From NCBI RefSeq assembly GCF_904846645.1, contig NZ_CAJHBO010000006.1, forward strand, positions 1 to 64,000: 64,000 nt of DNA. Reading direction: 5' to 3'. This DNA comes from Psychrobacter sp. Pi2-1 (GTDB lineage: Bacteria; Pseudomonadota; Gammaproteobacteria; Pseudomonadales; Moraxellaceae). Below the pieces are notes generated by a model. It had not been told where the DNA came from and searched no databases. It saw only the letters and a list, made by a program, of their open reading frames with translations. The translations under genes and the position numbers were made by a program. Positions 19,134 to 29,500 of this stretch are shown piece after piece. The first letter of the stretch is position 1, and every line of letters starts with the position of its first letter.

Positions 19134-19296
19134 AAGGAATATCACAAATTTATTTGATTTACGGTATCATAGGCACACTTTTTGAATTTTTATTATTTTT
19201 AGAAGTTTTTAGCATTAACGATGTCGCATCGATGAGCGATGAACCGCTTGAGATGTTCGATAACTAACCCGTTTATATAAAAATATAGGTGATTTT

Positions 19297-21396
19297 GTGC
19301 GTGAGATTCTAGTAACCAGTGCGCTGCCCTACGCCAATGGCTATATCCATTTGGGGCATCTTGTAGAGTATATTCAAACTGACATTTGGGTACGTGCGAT
19401 GAAAGCGCAAGGTCACCAGGTCACCTATGTCTGCGCGGATGATGCACACGGTACGGCAATCATGCTCAAAGCAGAAGCCAATGGCGTCACGCCAGAGGAG
19501 CAAATTGCTTCAGTGAAAGCGTCACACGAAGCAGATTTTTCAAAATTCCTAATCAACTTTGATAATTACCACAGCACCCATTCAGAAGAAAACAAACAGT
19601 TCTCTGAGCTGATTTATCGTCGTCTCAATAATGCTGGTCATATCAGCACAAAAGATGTCGAGCAGTTATTTGATCCTGAAAAACAATTATTTCTAGCCGA
19701 TCGCTTTGTCAAAGGTACTTGTCCAGAATGTGATTCACCAGATCAGTACGGCGATAACTGTGAAGTATGTGGCACCACTTACGATGCAACTGATCTAAAA
19801 GACCCGCATTCGACACTGTCTAATGCAACGCCAGTGCTCAAAACCTCTAAGCATTATTTCTTTGATTTGCCAGAGTTTGAGCAGTTCTTACAGGACTGGA
19901 CGCGCAGTGACAACCGTCTACAAACATCAGTCGCTAACAAACTTCAAGAATGGTTTGAGGCAGGACTTGCCAGCTGGGATATCTCACGTGATGCACCCTA
20001 CTTTGGCTTCCAAATTCCAGATACCCCAAGCGATGAGCCAGACAAATACTTTTACGTATGGCTAGATGCGCCAGTTGGCTATATGGCAAGCTTTAAGAAC
20101 CTATGTGATAAGCGTGCAGGCACAGACCAAGCACTTGATTTTGACCGTTATTGGGCACAAGAAAACGAGCATAAAACCGAAGTCTATCACTTCATTGGCA
20201 AAGACATCGTTTACTTCCATGCCTTGTTTTGGCCAGCCATGCTAGCTGGTAGTGAGCTGCGCACGCCAACTGGTGTCTTTGCCCATGGTTTCTTGATGGT
20301 CAATGGCGAAAAAATGAGTAAGTCACGCGGTACTTTTATCAAGGCCGAGACGTATGCTGAGCACTTACATCCTGAATACCTGCGTTATTATTTCGCCAGC
20401 AAACTGTCTGATAAAGTTGAAGACATCAACTTAGATTTAGAAGACTTTATGCAAAAGGTCAACTCTGACTTGGTTGGTAAAGTCGTCAATATCGCCAGTC
20501 GTAGTGCAGGGTTCTTGGTTAAGAAGTACGACGGTATGCTATCAGAAGTTTGCGTCGAGTCAGAGCTATTAGAAGACATCACCAAAACGGGTGATGAGAT
20601 TGCTGCTGCTTATGAGAATCGTGAATTCTCGCGTGCTATGCGCCTAATCATGCAATGTGCGGACAAAGCTAACGAATATATCGATGCCAAAAAACCATGG
20701 TCACTAGCGAAATTGGAGGGTACTGAGCAAGAAGTTCAAGACGTCTGCTCGGTCGCTATCAATATTTTCCGTCAATTGATGGTCTATCTTGCGCCAGTAT
20801 TACCTGAGCTGACTAATAATGCCAAAGAGTTTTTGAACCTTGATGATTTAAGTTTTGCCAGTCGTAATGAGTGGTTACTAGGTCATAAAATCAATAAGTT
20901 CAAACCACTCATGCAACGTATCGAAGAAAAAGATATTGAAGCAATGGTAGAGGATTCTAAAGCATCATTAACTCAAGCAGACGCTCCTGCTGTGCCTGAC
21001 AATAGCGAGCCTGTCGCAAAAGACAAAACACCTGCAACAGACGCTAATGTGGATGCTGAACAAACTGACTATATTGGTATCGAAGACTTTGCCAAAGTCG
21101 AGATGAAAGTCGCACACGTCTTAGAGTGTAACCATGTAGAAGGTGCTGATAAGTTACTACAGTTCACGCTAGATGTTGGCGAAGATAAGCCACGCAACGT
21201 GTTTAGTGGTATTCGTAAGTTCTATGAGCCTGAGCAATTGATTAATAAGAAAGTCATTTGCGTGACCAACCTTGCCCCGCGCAAGATGAAATTTGGCGTA
21301 TCAGAAGGCATGGTATTGTCAACTGGCGAGCCAAAGACAGGCTTAACTGTCGTTACCTTGCCAGATGCTTGTGTTGTTGGTGACGTACTGGCATAA
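19297..21396 (+). CDS. metG: Methionyl-tRNA synthetase
   Basis: A 699-residue class I synthetase that charges tRNA-Met. The catalytic domain has the HIGH-type sequence HLGH in [13 protein letters not shown], a zinc-binding knuckle region ([17 protein letters not shown]), and KMSKS in [11 protein letters not shown]. An anticodon-binding helical domain follows. After an Ala/Pro/Asp-rich linker the C-terminal 105 residues form a tRNA-binding OB-fold ([13 protein letters not shown]), as in the dimeric long form. The start is a GTG at 19297 (AGGTGA upstream); no ATG matches the expected [15 protein letters not shown] start. Confidence 0.96.
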   Translation: MREILVTSALPYANGYIHLGHLVEYIQTDIWVRAMKAQGHQVTYVCADDAHGTAIMLKAEANGVTPEEQIASVKASHEADFSKFLINFDNYHSTHSEENKQFSELIYRRLNNAGHISTKDVEQLFDPEKQLFLADRFVKGTCPECDSPDQYGDNCEVCGTTYDATDLKDPHSTLSNATPVLKTSKHYFFDLPEFEQFLQDWTRSDNRLQTSVANKLQEWFEAGLASWDISRDAPYFGFQIPDTPSDEPDKYFYVWLDAPVGYMASFKNLCDKRAGTDQALDFDRYWAQENEHKTEVYHFIGKDIVYFHALFWPAMLAGSELRTPTGVFAHGFLMVNGEKMSKSRGTFIKAETYAEHLHPEYLRYYFASKLSDKVEDINLDLEDFMQKVNSDLVGKVVNIASRSAGFLVKKYDGMLSEVCVESELLEDITKTGDEIAAAYENREFSRAMRLIMQCADKANEYIDAKKPWSLAKLEGTEQEVQDVCSVAINIFRQLMVYLAPVLPELTNNAKEFLNLDDLSFASRNEWLLGHKINKFKPLMQRIEEKDIEAMVEDSKASLTQADAPAVPDNSEPVAKDKTPATDANVDAEQTDYIGIEDFAKVEMKVAHVLECNHVEGADKLLQFTLDVGEDKPRNVFSGIRKFYEPEQLINKKVICVTNLAPRKMKFGVSEGMVLSTGEPKTGLTVVTLPDACVVGDVLA

Positions 21397-21419
21397 CGGT
21401 TATTTTTAGAAATAAAAAA

Positions 21420-21452
21420 TAAAAAAGATGCCCTAAGCGGCATCTTTTTTTA
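21420..21452 (+). terminator. Terminator of metG
   Basis: The arms AAAAAGATGCC and GGCATCTTTTT enclose a CTAAGC loop, within 30 bp of the metG stop. The A-run also allows use from the other strand. Confidence 0.88.
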
Positions 21453-21508
21453 TGGTTGATTTTTCAAATGACTAAAAACCAAGCCTTGTATTTATCTGCT
21501 CAAAATAC

Positions 21509-21898
21509 TTATCTACTCAAAATATCGATAATCTGCAACGTGTCATTAATCACAGTCACAATGTTATTTTCTGGCGTACGAATACGAACGTAACGGTCAT
21601 CATAACGATCTAAAACGACAGAGCGGTCATAATCTCTTCTATCAATCTTGCCGACTACTCTATAACCGTATCTATCAAGATCACGCTTAAATGAGGCGTT
21701 TGGGCTTGCATTTCGATAAGCGTTAATACTTGGGTGGGCATTGCCACTATGTTTATAGTTTTTACTGACATGGGCAGAGTTACCTTTGCTATTACCGTGC
21801 CCGTTTCCATGACCATCTTTTGCTATAGCAGGCAATCCAATCAAAGAAGTGGCTGTTATACTAACGATGGTTAATAATTTAAGATTAGCAGTATTCAT
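21509..21898 (-). CDS. Small secreted protein, Gly/His/Asn-rich N-terminus
   Basis: A 129-residue protein with a clear signal peptide (residues 1 to about 26, ending ...GLPAIA). A short Gly/His/Asn/Lys-rich region follows (DGHGNGHGNSKGNS), then a compact domain with RYGYRVVGKIDRRDYDR and a hydrophobic end VIVNDTL-like. I do not recognise a named family with confidence; the ends resemble small RcnB/PepSY-like periplasmic proteins, and the His-rich stretch could bind metal. ATG 21898 is supported by AAGGATAA upstream. It is a single gene on the minus strand, facing the metG terminator. Confidence 0.75.
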   Translation of the reverse strand: MNTANLKLLTIVSITATSLIGLPAIAKDGHGNGHGNSKGNSAHVSKNYKHSGNAHPSINAYRNASPNASFKRDLDRYGYRVVGKIDRRDYDRSVVLDRYDDRYVRIRTPENNIVTVINDTLQIIDILSR

Positions 21899-22501
21899 AA
21901 TATTATCCTTAAAATAGTCATTCGAAAAAGTTAGATAAGTTATAGCACTATTTCATATCCACTATGGCAGCACAGTGTCATCAAAATGACTGGATTATCC
22001 TTAGGCTTATCATGTTTCTCGTATGAAAATTAGCTTACGTTAATTATAAAGTGAGTACGTAATAGATGCGTTGCTAGGATGTAAGCCTTTTGCATATGGT
22101 TTGAGCAAACAAAAGTACCCTAGTGGCATCCTTTATATTTAAATCTACATAAAAGCTTCAATGCATCACGCGTCTTGATAAGATAAAAAGAAGTGATGAT
22201 TTTTTTATTATCCATCACCATGACCGCTACACATTAATTTCTTATTGCGATAACTTACATTACTGTCATAATATGAACATAATAATCGATGGAACGATTA
22301 CTTTATTTAATTGTTAGCCTGCTATCTCAGCATCAACATAGCATTGACTTGGCTAATCTGCATTCTTCAATATCATGGCAAAAAACCAAAGTACACCAAA
22401 CAGATGAGTAAAATGACTACTATATAAATTAGTAGGCTCAGTCAGTCTGGCCGTATTTACTTAGTTTTTGCGATTGATATAACCTATGAGTTAACCTAAT
22501 A
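21899..22501. other. Intergenic, divergent promoters expected
   Basis: About 600 bp between the small secreted protein (minus) and the ABC importer operon (plus). It is AT-rich and I see no gene, T-box-like RNA or strong repeat. Confidence 0.4.
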
Positions 22502-23551
22502 ATGACTATCGCTTCTACTCTACGCTTAAGCCTATATGGCGTTGCTCTTAGTGCCATTAGCACACTTGGACTAATCGGCTGCTCAAACTCCTCTACCGAG
22601 ACCGCAGCGACTGCTGAAAATAGCACGGCTACAGACAAACCTGCCAAATCAATTGCCATTACTCAAATCGTTGAGCATCCATCATTAGATGATATGCGCC
22701 GCGGTATTATTGATGAGTTGGCTGATAACGGTTATGTCGAAGGTCAAAACCTAACTGTTAACTTTCAAAGTGCGCAAGGAAACACAGCGACCGCAGGACA
22801 GATTGCCAAGCAATTTGCAGGAGACAATCCTGATGCGATCGTAGCAATCTCAACACCTTCTGCGCAGTCAGTGGTAGCCGCGACCACCACTATCCCTATT
22901 ATCTACACTGCTGTGTCAGATCCGCTAGGTGCCAAACTCATCACAGCAGATGGCAAGCCTTTTCAAAGCAATTTGACTGGACTATCAAGCCAACTACCGC
23001 TAGAGCCGCAGTTGGATTTGTTACAGCAGATAAAACCTGACTTAAAGACCATCGGTTATGTCTATAGCCCAGGTGAGGCAAACTCAGTATCATTGCGTGA
23101 GAACCTAAAACAAGCTTTGCCAGCAAGAGGTCTGTCCCTATTAGACATTCCTGCCAACCGTCCAACGGATATCGGTATGGCGACGCGCAGTTTGCAAGGA
23201 CGTGCAGATATCATCTATACCTCATTTGACAACAATGTTGCCTCTGCCTTTGAGGCCATGACCCAAGCAGCAAATGAGCTAAAGTTACCGATTATCGCGT
23301 CTGATGAATTCAGTGTAAAACGCGGTGCGACTGCTGCGCTTGGTGTTAATGACTATGATTTTGGTCGTACCACTGGCAAGATGGTATATCGCGTATTAAA
23401 CGGCGAAGCGGTCAATACTATCAAACCTGAAGTCATGAATGATCTGACTTTATATGTCAGTCCTAAGCACGCCAAAACACAAGGTGTCAGCTTGTCAGCA
23501 GAGTTACTAAAAAACGCCATCAATGTTGATATTGATGCCGAAACCAAATAA
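22502..23551 (+). CDS. TrpX-like ABC importer substrate-binding lipoprotein (copy 1)
   Basis: A 349-residue binding lipoprotein of the PF04392 family. The lipobox LIGC places the lipidated Cys at residue 27, followed by a Ser/Thr-rich linker. The mature domain has VEHPSLDDMRRGIIDEL, NFQSAQGNTATAGQIAKQF, STPSAQSV and TSFDNNVASAFEA, hallmarks of the family that includes TrpX. It captures a ligand in the periplasm for the permease and ATPase encoded at 25.1-26.9 kb. The ligand (aromatic amino acid or related compound) is inferred only. The next gene encodes a close paralogue. Confidence 0.88.
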   Translation: MTIASTLRLSLYGVALSAISTLGLIGCSNSSTETAATAENSTATDKPAKSIAITQIVEHPSLDDMRRGIIDELADNGYVEGQNLTVNFQSAQGNTATAGQIAKQFAGDNPDAIVAISTPSAQSVVAATTTIPIIYTAVSDPLGAKLITADGKPFQSNLTGLSSQLPLEPQLDLLQQIKPDLKTIGYVYSPGEANSVSLRENLKQALPARGLSLLDIPANRPTDIGMATRSLQGRADIIYTSFDNNVASAFEAMTQAANELKLPIIASDEFSVKRGATAALGVNDYDFGRTTGKMVYRVLNGEAVNTIKPEVMNDLTLYVSPKHAKTQGVSLSAELLKNAINVDIDAETK

Positions 23552-23628
23552 AAAGTAGTAAGCTATCTATTAGCTTGTCAATTATTTATGTAGTGTACGG
23601 ACACACTATTATTTTAGGAGTAAGACCC

Positions 23629-24669
23629 ATGTTGTCTCAAAATCGTTTTGGTCGTTTTAATTTTGGTAAGGCTTTATTATTAGGCGGTGTATGTACTGCT
23701 ATCTTGACTGGTTGTAACCAATCAGCGCAAGATGATGGCTCCACGGATGCTGCCGCTACCGGTGATTCAGCGACAGCTATGAAGACCGTTGCGATTACCG
23801 CTATCGTCGAACATCCAGCGCTTGATGATGTACGTAAAGGTGTCATTGACGAGTTAAACGAAGCGGGATTTAAAGACGGTGAAAACTTAACCGTTAACTT
23901 CCAAAGCGCGCAAGGAAACACTGCTACTGCTGGTCAGATTGCCAAGCAATTTGTCGCTGATGCACCAGATGTTATCGTCGCTATCGCAACACCGTCTGCG
24001 CAGTCTGTTGCCGCTTCTACTAGCAGCATTCCATTGGTATTCTCAGCAGTTACTGACCCAGTAGCAGCAAAACTGGTACCTAAGCTAGATGGCTCTGGCA
24101 CCAACGTTACAGGCGCATCAGACGCCCTACCATATGAGCCACAGATTGATTTGATGCGTCAAATCATTCCATCATTAAAGAACGTCGGTTATGTCTATAG
24201 CCCAGGTGAAGTCAACTCAACGATTATCTTAAAAAATCTAAAAGAGAAGCTAACACCACTAGGTATCAATGTACTAGAAGCGCCTGCACAGCGTAGTAAC
24301 GACATCGCGATGGCAGCGCGTAGTCTCGAAGGTAAGGTCGATATGATCTACACGTCAACTGACAACAACGTGGTATCAGCGTACGAGTCACTTTATCAAA
24401 TCGCCAAACAAAGTAAGATTCCTCTAATTGCCTCAGACACTAGCTCAGTTGAGCGCGGTGCTGTTGCTGCTCTAGGCGTGAACTACTATGAGCTTGGCCG
24501 TGAAACTGGTAAAATTGTCGTACGTATCTTAAACGGTGAAAAAGCAGGCGCTATCCCTGTTTACACTCCACAAGCCCTTGATCTATACGTCAGTCCAAAA
24601 CATGCTAAAGAAGAAGGCATTACGTTGCCACAAGCGGTTATCGATAAAGCTAAAGAAGTGGTAGAATAA
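23629..24669 (+). CDS. TrpX-like ABC importer substrate-binding lipoprotein (copy 2)
   Basis: A 346-residue paralogue of the preceding gene. The lipobox is LTGC (Cys 29) and the same landmarks are present: VEHPALDDVRKGVIDEL, NFQSAQGNTATAGQIAKQF, ATPSAQSV, YTSTDNNVVSAYESL. Several blocks are identical in protein between copies and nearly so in DNA, so this is a duplication that has since diverged. ATG 23629 is chosen over 23575 because TTAGGAG lies 9 bp before it and the first 18 residues of the longer frame do not look like a signal peptide. It probably feeds the same permease; the two copies may differ in ligand or affinity. Confidence 0.88.
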   Translation: MLSQNRFGRFNFGKALLLGGVCTAILTGCNQSAQDDGSTDAAATGDSATAMKTVAITAIVEHPALDDVRKGVIDELNEAGFKDGENLTVNFQSAQGNTATAGQIAKQFVADAPDVIVAIATPSAQSVAASTSSIPLVFSAVTDPVAAKLVPKLDGSGTNVTGASDALPYEPQIDLMRQIIPSLKNVGYVYSPGEVNSTIILKNLKEKLTPLGINVLEAPAQRSNDIAMAARSLEGKVDMIYTSTDNNVVSAYESLYQIAKQSKIPLIASDTSSVERGAVAALGVNYYELGRETGKIVVRILNGEKAGAIPVYTPQALDLYVSPKHAKEEGITLPQAVIDKAKEVVE

Positions 24670-25110
24670 CGCACCTTTGTATTTGTCTCACAATAGCAGG
24701 TATAAATAGGAAAGCGACACGAATTAATACTTTGTTGTATACCTTAAATATATGGCTAATGATTAAACAAGAAACCCAGCTATGAGTTATTAGGCTGGGC
24801 TTCTTGTCTAAACAGAGTCTTTTTTGCAAGCGTGTTTAATAGTGCTGTATTTGTCTGGCCATTTATCTGATACTTGTTAAGTAGAGGATAGGTTTATGGC
24901 TTACATTGCAGTGCATTGAACCATCGCTTCAAACCAAGGTAGCTTATGATCGTTGTTAATCGTGATATGTTTTGGTTTACCCTAACCGCAGATTGCTTAA
25001 TCTGTTAAATTCACCGCTTAGCTGTTTAGCAGGTAGATGATTTTGGCAATTGCCATTTACTTATCTTGGTACCATACGCTAGACACTTGGTTATGACTTA
25101 CTGATCTCTT
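24670..25110. other. Spacer between binding-protein and permease genes
   Basis: About 440 bp with no gene. It holds a hairpin at 24769-24805 (arms AAGAAACCCAGC and GCTGGGCTTCTT, one mismatch) lacking a long T-run. It could be a partial terminator that lowers expression of the permease and ATPase relative to the binding proteins. Confidence 0.45.
24769..24805 (+). terminator. Hairpin after the second binding-protein gene
   Basis: The 12-bp arms have one mismatch and flank a GTTATT-type loop, about 100 bp after the stop. The following TTCTTGTCTA is not a strong U-tract, so efficiency is uncertain. Confidence 0.5.
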
Positions 25111-26010
25111 ATGTCTTTAATTGCTTTTTTTGGTGCGCTTGAAAGTGGTCTGATTTATGGCCTAGTAGCACTCGGTGTGCTTATCTCATTTCGTACGCTC
25201 GACTTTCCAGATTTAACCGCTGACGGTAGTTTTCCGTTGGGCGGTGCAGTCGCTGGTATTTCTATCATCGCTGGTATCAACCCATGGTTGGCCTGTGCTT
25301 TTGGGATGTTAGCAGGTTCAGTCGCTGGTATCGTCACTGCGTGGTTGCATGTCAAACTTGGCATCTTGCAGCTGCTTGCCAGTATTTTGGTCATGGTTGC
25401 CTTATATTCTGTCAACCTACGCATCATGGGCGCGCCAAACCTACCCTTGCTTGGCGAAACCACAGTGTTTAGCACCCTGGTGACCGATGGTAATGGTTAT
25501 TGGATGCGCTGCCTGATTATCGGTGTCGTCGTCGCAGCTGCTATGTTATTTTTGAACTGGTTCTATAGCACCGAGACAGGTCTGTCGATGCGCGCTACTG
25601 GCTCAAACCTAAGAATGGCACAGGCGCAAGGTATCAATACCTCGTGGATGACTATCATCGGTATGGCGATTTCTAACGGTTTGATTGCCTTAGCGGGAGC
25701 ACTATTTGTCCAGACTCAGGGTGGCGCAGACATCTCAATTGGTATCGGTACAATCGTCATTGGTCTAGCAGCGGTCATCATCGGTGAGACCATCATTCCT
25801 GCCAAGCGTATTTGGCTGATCACCTTTGCCGTTGTTGTCGGCGCGGTATTGTACAAACTGTTTATTCAGGTCGCACTATCAAGCGATACGCTACGTAGTA
25901 TCGGCTTTGGTCCACAGGATTTGAACTTGATTACTGCACTGCTCGTGGTACTAGCCTTGGTATTGCCAAAAGCGAAAACCAAGTTTTTATCACGCAAGGT
26001 TCGCGCCTAA
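25111..26010 (+). CDS. TrpY-like ABC importer permease
   Basis: A 299-residue inner-membrane permease of the branched-chain amino acid type (BPD_transp_2) with about 8-9 hydrophobic segments. It contains ESGLIYGLVALGVLISFRTLDFPDLTADGSF near the start and the LSMRATGSNLRMAQAQGIN coupling region in the middle, which docks with the ATPase. It forms the channel of the importer together with the binding proteins upstream and the ATP-binding subunit 65 bp downstream. The first helix begins almost at the first ATG, so the start is well supported. Confidence 0.9.
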   Translation: MSLIAFFGALESGLIYGLVALGVLISFRTLDFPDLTADGSFPLGGAVAGISIIAGINPWLACAFGMLAGSVAGIVTAWLHVKLGILQLLASILVMVALYSVNLRIMGAPNLPLLGETTVFSTLVTDGNGYWMRCLIIGVVVAAAMLFLNWFYSTETGLSMRATGSNLRMAQAQGINTSWMTIIGMAISNGLIALAGALFVQTQGGADISIGIGTIVIGLAAVIIGETIIPAKRIWLITFAVVVGAVLYKLFIQVALSSDTLRSIGFGPQDLNLITALLVVLALVLPKAKTKFLSRKVRA

Positions 26011-26074
26011 TGACAGTCAAAGCAGGTATTTATAACACTTGCTTCGCTTGAAGAGACAATAAGGAATAACGATT

Positions 26075-26869
26075 ATGATGCAAGCCACCGATTTACGGTT
26101 GACCTTTAACCCAGGCACGCCCATCGAAAACCCTGCCCTACGTGGTATCAGCTTAAACATTGCTGACGGTGAATTTGTCACTGTCATTGGTACCAATGGC
26201 GCAGGTAAATCTACTTTTTTGAACGCGGTAAGCGGTACGACGCGCGTCGATAGTGGCTCAATCTTGCTAAATGGCATTGATGTGACTAAGAAATCCGCTC
26301 ATCAACGTGCGCATTGGGTTGCTCGCGTCTTTCAAGATCCGATGGCCGGTACTTGTGAAGCGCTAACGATTGAAGAAAATATGGCTTTGGCCTACAAACG
26401 CGGCGGTAATCGCGGTCTGAAATTTGCATTGAACCAGAACAACCGTGATTTGTTTCGAGAAAAACTATCCGTTTTAAAATTAGGTCTAGAAAATCGTCTA
26501 ACCGATCGTATGGGTCTACTCTCTGGTGGTCAACGTCAGGCAGTAAGTCTTCTAATGGCATCATTGCAGCCTTCTAAGATTTTGCTGCTTGATGAGCATA
26601 CTGCAGCTCTCGATCCTAAGACTGCGGCATTTGTCTTAGAATTGACTGATAAGATTGTCACGGACAATAAGCTAACCACGATGATGGTTACCCACTCAAT
26701 GCAACAAGCGTTGGCACATGGTACACGCACCGTTATGCTGCATCAGGGTCAAGTCGTGTTGGATGTGGCTGGTGACATTCGTAAAGGTATGACCGTACAT
26801 GATCTACTCGATATGTTCGAGCAAACACGTGGCGAAAAAGTTGAAGATGACAGCCTGATTTTAAGCTAA
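26075..26869 (+). CDS. TrpZ-like ABC importer ATP-binding protein
   Basis: A 264-residue ABC ATPase. Walker A GTNGAGKST, Q-loop region VFQDPMAGT, signature LSGGQRQAVSLLMA, Walker B ILLLDEHTAALDP (His in place of the usual Pro after DE) and the switch His in MVTHSMQQAL are all present, so it should be active. The LDEHTAALDPK form is typical for this PF04392-associated subfamily. It is the last gene of the importer cluster, followed by a terminator at 26947. Confidence 0.9.
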   Translation: MMQATDLRLTFNPGTPIENPALRGISLNIADGEFVTVIGTNGAGKSTFLNAVSGTTRVDSGSILLNGIDVTKKSAHQRAHWVARVFQDPMAGTCEALTIEENMALAYKRGGNRGLKFALNQNNRDLFREKLSVLKLGLENRLTDRMGLLSGGQRQAVSLLMASLQPSKILLLDEHTAALDPKTAAFVLELTDKIVTDNKLTTMMVTHSMQQALAHGTRTVMLHQGQVVLDVAGDIRKGMTVHDLLDMFEQTRGEKVEDDSLILS

Positions 26870-26946
26870 GTTTTTGAGCTAATGCTGTCCATGAGTTACG
26901 ACTTATAAATTTGTACCTGTCGGATATAACCATTTCCGACAACCTC

Positions 26947-26986
26947 AAAAACCTTCAAGAGAATTGATTTTTCTTGGAGGTTTTTT
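26947..26986 (+). terminator. Terminator of the ABC importer cluster
   Basis: The arms AAAAACCTTCAAGA and TCTTGGAGGTTTTT pair with one G-T step and enclose an AT-rich loop, ending in a T-run. Confidence 0.85.
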
Positions 26987-27072
26987 GTTATCTATAGTTA
27001 ATGATCATATGAACTTTTCACTGACCATTATATAGTTGTCGTCTATCAAAGCTTCGCTGTTGTCATCTATCT

Positions 27073-29406
27073 ATGAGGTCTTTCATGCGCAAAATTCCTA
27101 TTTACTCCCATCCTGCTGCTGGTTGGCCTGCGCTGATCTCATCTACTCAAAAGCTAATGGACTATAAGACATTTTTGCGTGGCGGTATAAGTGTATTTAA
27201 AAGCAATCAACCTCAAGGTGGATTTGATTGCCCAGGCTGTGCTTGGCCTGACCATAAGTCACACAAAGCCATCGATGTCTGCGAGAACGGTATTAAAGTC
27301 ATTGCCAGTGAGACTATGACCCATAAAGCAGATGCCGAGTTTTTTGCAAGACATACCGTTACTGAGCTACAGGGATGGACTGGTTACGAGCTTGAACATA
27401 GTGGCCGTTTATCAGAGCCGATGTATTATGATGCCGCGCAAGATCGCTATGTCCCTATCCCTTGGGAAGCCGCTTATAGCTTAATCGCTGAGCAGTTAGG
27501 ACAGCTAGATTCACCGGATGAGGCATTATTTTATACATCAGGCCGTGTGACTAACGAGCCCGCCTTCTTATTTCAATTGTTCGTACGCTGCTTTGGTACC
27601 AATAATTTGCCTGATTGCTCAAATATGTGTCACGAGCCAACCTCAGTAATGCTAAGCAGACAGCTAGGTATTGGTAAAGCGACCGTGATGTTAGAAGATT
27701 TCGAGCAAGCCAAGCTGATATTAATGTTTGGGCAAAACCCAGCGACTAACCATCCACGTATGTTAGAGATGCTCGCCCATGCGCATGAGCAAGGCTGTCG
27801 AATTATTTCAATCAACCCCATGCGTGAACAAGGCCTAAGCAAATTTAGAAATCCACAAAAACCAACTCATATGGCAGCCGGTCAAAGTGATGACATGATC
27901 GATGAGGTCATTCAGATTCAAATCGGTGGGGATGCCGCATTATTGACAGGCATTGCCAAATGGCTGATCGAAAACGATAAAATCAATCATGACTTTATTA
28001 CCACTCATACTTCAGGATTTGAACCTCTAAAACAGTGGCTAACAGAGCAATCATGGACAGATATCACACTTGGCTGCGGTATTTCTCAGACAGATATTAT
28101 TAATCTCGCTACGCTCGTGGCTGATAGTCCAGCAACGATTTGCACTTGGGGCATGGGCATTACTCAGCACGTACAGGGTGATGACAATGTCGCGATGATT
28201 ACCAACTTGCTCCTGCTGATGGGCATGATTGGTATCGATGGCGCCGGTGCATCTCCAGTACGTGGACACTCCAACGTACAGGGCGATCGCACTATGGGTA
28301 TCCATGAACGCCCTAGCAAAAGCTTACTAGACGGTTTAGAGCATGTATTTGAGCATCCTATGCCGCAAGAGCATGGCTATGATGTTGTCACTGGTGCTAA
28401 GGCTCTTATAGCTGGTAAATTAAAAGTCTTTATGGGTATGGGTGGTAACTACGCAGTGGCTGCCCCTGATACCAGCGCCATTGAGCAAGCCTTAACCACT
28501 ACTCAGCTTAATATATTTGTAGGTACCAAGCTTAATGAGACTATGCTATACCCCGGTGCTAACAATTTGATCCTGCCCTGCCTAGGTCGTACCGAACGTA
28601 TTGTCACCACAAAGGGTGAGCAGTTTGCCACTATCGAAGACTCTATGTGTCAGATCGTACCCACTCAAGGTAAGCTCAAACCTGTTAGTGATACTCTAAA
28701 ATCTGAAGCGCAAATCGTAGCGGATATCGCGACCCATGTACTCGGCGCTGACTCGTCTATTCCTTGGCTGGCGATGAGTGAGGATTTCGATATTATTCGA
28801 GACTATATCGCTCAAGCCATTAATGGATTTGAAGACTTTAATCAGCGTATACGTATCTCTGAGCGTGGCTTTCATTTGTATCATGCGGCACGTCATCGTG
28901 TATGGAATACCGAAAGCGGCAAAGCCCAGTTTGAAGTACCACAATATCCGATTACTTTTGTCGCTGCACAAATGGCAGCTGCAAACGATATCGATGATAT
29001 TGAAAATACAGCGCAAAAGGTTTGGCAATTGACCAGTGTCCGCAGCCATGACCAATTCAACACTATGATTTTCGGGTTTAAAGACCGCTATCGTCAAACG
29101 GATCGCCGTGATGTGCTATTCATGCATCCAGATGAAATAAGTCGTTTAGGTTGGCAAAAAGGTGACCGTGTTATGGTCACTCGCCAGCGTGCCAAAAACA
29201 GCCTAGAGCAACCACGCGTATTAGGCACACTGGTATTGAGCGAGATGGATATTGCCTCTAACGCTGTTGCCGCTTACTATCCCGAGTGCAATGATCTCTT
29301 TGATTTGGAGACATATGCGCCAGATTCTCATATCCCAGCGTACAAATCGACGACCGTCGTTTTAGAGCGCGTAGAGGCAAATACATCGATAGCTACGCCT
29401 GCGTAA
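27073..29406 (+). CDS. FdhF/YdeP-family molybdopterin oxidoreductase
   Basis: A 777-residue molybdenum (bis-MGD) oxidoreductase related to formate dehydrogenase H and E. coli YdeP. Near the N-terminus is FDCPGCAWPDHKS, where the usual ferredoxin-like Cys cluster is reduced to CPGC. Then come YTSGRVTNEPAFLFQL, NCHEP-type CSNMCHEPTSVML, FGQNPATNHPRM and RGHSNVQGDRTMGI, all matching YdeP. There is no selenocysteine codon; the Cys of CHEP is the likely Mo ligand. The natural substrate of YdeP-type enzymes is not settled (acid resistance link in E. coli). The downstream fdhD supports a formate-dehydrogenase-like cofactor need. An upstream in-frame ATG at 27073 or the nearby 27085 could be used. 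Confidence 0.87.
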   Translation: MRSFMRKIPIYSHPAAGWPALISSTQKLMDYKTFLRGGISVFKSNQPQGGFDCPGCAWPDHKSHKAIDVCENGIKVIASETMTHKADAEFFARHTVTELQGWTGYELEHSGRLSEPMYYDAAQDRYVPIPWEAAYSLIAEQLGQLDSPDEALFYTSGRVTNEPAFLFQLFVRCFGTNNLPDCSNMCHEPTSVMLSRQLGIGKATVMLEDFEQAKLILMFGQNPATNHPRMLEMLAHAHEQGCRIISINPMREQGLSKFRNPQKPTHMAAGQSDDMIDEVIQIQIGGDAALLTGIAKWLIENDKINHDFITTHTSGFEPLKQWLTEQSWTDITLGCGISQTDIINLATLVADSPATICTWGMGITQHVQGDDNVAMITNLLLLMGMIGIDGAGASPVRGHSNVQGDRTMGIHERPSKSLLDGLEHVFEHPMPQEHGYDVVTGAKALIAGKLKVFMGMGGNYAVAAPDTSAIEQALTTTQLNIFVGTKLNETMLYPGANNLILPCLGRTERIVTTKGEQFATIEDSMCQIVPTQGKLKPVSDTLKSEAQIVADIATHVLGADSSIPWLAMSEDFDIIRDYIAQAINGFEDFNQRIRISERGFHLYHAARHRVWNTESGKAQFEVPQYPITFVAAQMAAANDIDDIENTAQKVWQLTSVRSHDQFNTMIFGFKDRYRQTDRRDVLFMHPDEISRLGWQKGDRVMVTRQRAKNSLEQPRVLGTLVLSEMDIASNAVAAYYPECNDLFDLETYAPDSHIPAYKSTTVVLERVEANTSIATPA

Positions 29407-29500
29407 ATCATCCTGCGAAGAGCCAATGCAAATGACATTTTCATTAGCTCTCGCTTCAAATGACCATAAGCACACTCATATTTCTAGGCCATGATAAATC

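Noticed and set aside
19079-19267. 62-codon frame upstream of metG
   Set aside because: It starts inside the 90-bp repeat, has no ribosome site and shows no family resemblance.
22000-22500. T-box or other riboswitch before the TrpX-like genes
   Set aside because: No specifier stem, antiterminator or terminator could be found, and such T-boxes belong mainly to Gram-positive bacteria.
27073-29406. Selenocysteine-containing formate dehydrogenase
   Set aside because: The frame has no internal TGA, and the Mo-ligand position is a Cys codon.
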